The translations under genes were made by a program, and so were the position numbers. Under the pieces are notes generated by a model. It was given only the letters and a program-made list of their open reading frames with translations, did no database searches and had not been told where the DNA came from. A stretch of DNA of 64,000 nt from CAZSBB01 sp964605235 (lineage in GTDB: Bacteria; Planctomycetota; Phycisphaerae; Phycisphaerales; Phycisphaeraceae), in assembly GCA_964605235.1 (NCBI GenBank), contig CAZSBB010000020.1, forward strand, positions 1 through 64,000, in the 5' to 3' direction. Position 1 is the first letter of the stretch, and each line of letters begins with the position of its first letter. Of the stretch, positions 63,201 to 64,000 are shown in pieces.

Positions 63201-63202
63201 GG

Positions 63203-64000
63203 TCAGACCCTCTTGGCTTCGGCGGCGCTTTCGATGGCGCGCACCAACGCGTTGACATCGGGGATGACGGATTCGAACGCGACCTGGCCGTCGATGCAGA
63301 TGGTGGGAATCTTGCGGACCTGCAGGTGGGTCATGTACGCCAGGCCGTCGCGCCCGGTGATCTTGTGCTCGCGCACCAGCGCCGGGCGGGGCATCAGCGC
63401 CGCGGCATGCTGCACCGCGCGCATCATGTACTGGCAGGGGGCGCAGCCCGCCGAGTCCAGCGTCACCACATCCACGATGACCTTGGCTTCCTGGCGATAG
63501 TCGGGCGGCACAATGTCGGCGAAGTCGTCCGTGCTCGCCTGCACCTGCGTGGCGGCGGCGACCTGGCGCTGGTAGGGGTCATGCACCATCTGAGCGACCG
63601 CCTGCAGGTTGGCGGCGGGAGTGTCATACGGCAGGTCGCAGCCGGGCGCGAGCACGAAGCCCGTGTCGCCGCCGGCGTCCAGACAACGCAGCGCGTCGTG
63701 CTGCGCTTCGAGCGGCTGGCCCATCAGCAGCACGGTGGTCAGCTTGAGGTTGCCGCCGAAGCTCTTGTGATTGCTTTGCGCCAGCCGGCGCAGCGCAGCC
63801 AGGTCGATGTTTTCGTCGATCGACACGTTGTCACAGGTGGTCTGACACATGTTGGGCAGGTTGCGGGTGGCGTCGCCGCAGACGAACAGGGAGCTGAGGC
63901 CGCCGCGCTGCCGCACGTAGTCGAACACGCCGTTGACCGCGGGTTTGACGAATTCGTCAAAGTGTTCGCTGGAAATCTGGCTGGTCATGGGATCGACCAC
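63203..64000 (-). CDS. URO-D (MtaA-like) and thioredoxin-domain fusion, partial at window edge
   Basis: The last 265 residues of a protein that starts beyond the right edge. URO-D part: 'PMTSQISSEHFDEFVKPAVN', 'SLFVCGDATRNLPNMCQTTC', 'GDTGFVLAPGCDLPYDTPAA'; the MtaA His-x-Cys is here Phe-Val-Cys with the distal Cys retained. A C-terminal thioredoxin-like domain follows (about last 85 residues) with the redox pair CAPC (63434-63445, 'AGCAPCQYMMRAVQHAA') and 'LQVRKIPTICIDGQVAFES'. Two bases separate it from the CobW gene. A redox-coupled thiol:methyl-transfer step is inferred. Confidence 0.85.
   Translation of the reverse strand: MVDPMTSQISSEHFDEFVKPAVNGVFDYVRQRGGLSSLFVCGDATRNLPNMCQTTCDNVSIDENIDLAALRRLAQSNHKSFGGNLKLTTVLLMGQPLEAQHDALRCLDAGGDTGFVLAPGCDLPYDTPAANLQAVAQMVHDPYQRQVAAATQVQASTDDFADIVPPDYRQEAKVIVDVVTLDSAGCAPCQYMMRAVQHAAALMPRPALVREHKITGRDGLAYMTHLQVRKIPTICIDGQVAFESVIPDVNALVRAIESAAEAKRV

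Noticed and set aside
1..64000. CRISPR arrays, rRNA and tRNA genes
   Set aside because: No regular spaced direct repeats, and no T-loop/acceptor or rRNA pattern was seen by eye; a tRNA search tool was not available.

Overview
The window is high-GC bacterial DNA that looks planctomycetal, probably Phycisphaerae-like. This is an inference, not a database result. It rests on a type II pseudopilin-like protein ending in an H-x9-D motif, a DUF2617 protein, a sulfatase, a GH10-like protein of unusual form, large secreted multidomain proteins, WYL-domain regulators and a large expansion of uroporphyrinogen-decarboxylase (URO-D) fold proteins. Housekeeping genes are scattered (rpmH, rnc, rmuC, cmk, plsC-like, cstA, hisA).

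Layout. 0.2-12 kb: HNH protein, rpmH (too short for most ORF lists), a secreted beta-propeller protein with an S55 (SpoIVB-type) peptidase, rnc, a ComEA-like helix-hairpin-helix protein, a GH10-like protein lacking the usual acid/base motif, rmuC, a five-hairpin noncoding element and a pseudopilin. 12-20.6 kb: cmk and plsC-like (overlapping), cstA with an LEA-type lipoprotein, a WYL regulator, a kinase-like remnant, a membrane protein and YceI. 20.7-31 kb: YdeP-type molybdopterin oxidoreductase, a 1022-residue membrane-anchored protein with an HExxH site, zinc-ribbon membrane proteins, a HEAT-repeat protein, and DUF2617 with a good promoter and terminator. 31-38 kb: a catabolic block (M20 peptidase, Gfo/Idh/MocA oxidoreductase, class V aminotransferase, amidohydrolase, large glycosidase-like protein). 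38-49.7 kb: a toxin-antitoxin pair, SDR, second WYL regulator, MscS channel, sulfatase, DUF2461, AraC regulator, polyferredoxin, lipoprotein, small proteins and hisA.

The most interesting part is 49.67-64.0 kb. Thirteen tightly packed minus-strand genes enter from beyond the right edge and end head-on against hisA. They encode a URO-D/thioredoxin fusion, a CobW/COG0523 GTPase, an MtaB methanol:corrinoid methyltransferase with its zinc ligands, nine further URO-D-fold proteins of at least five sequence types, and a homocysteine S-methyltransferase-like protein. The window shows no corrinoid protein (MtaC-like) and no corrinoid reactivase (RamA-like). The simplest reading is a C1 (methyl group) transfer system that takes methyl groups from several methylated compounds through corrinoid to a thiol or homocysteine. 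Substrates and acceptors are not visible from sequence. The unusual points are the number of paralogs in one operon, the loss of the MtaA His-x-Cys zinc motif in them, and the thioredoxin fusion.

Several intergenic spaces carry inverted-repeat elements (88-203, 7305-7420, 10606-10813, 19823-19934, 33624-33737) that look like dispersed palindromic repeats.
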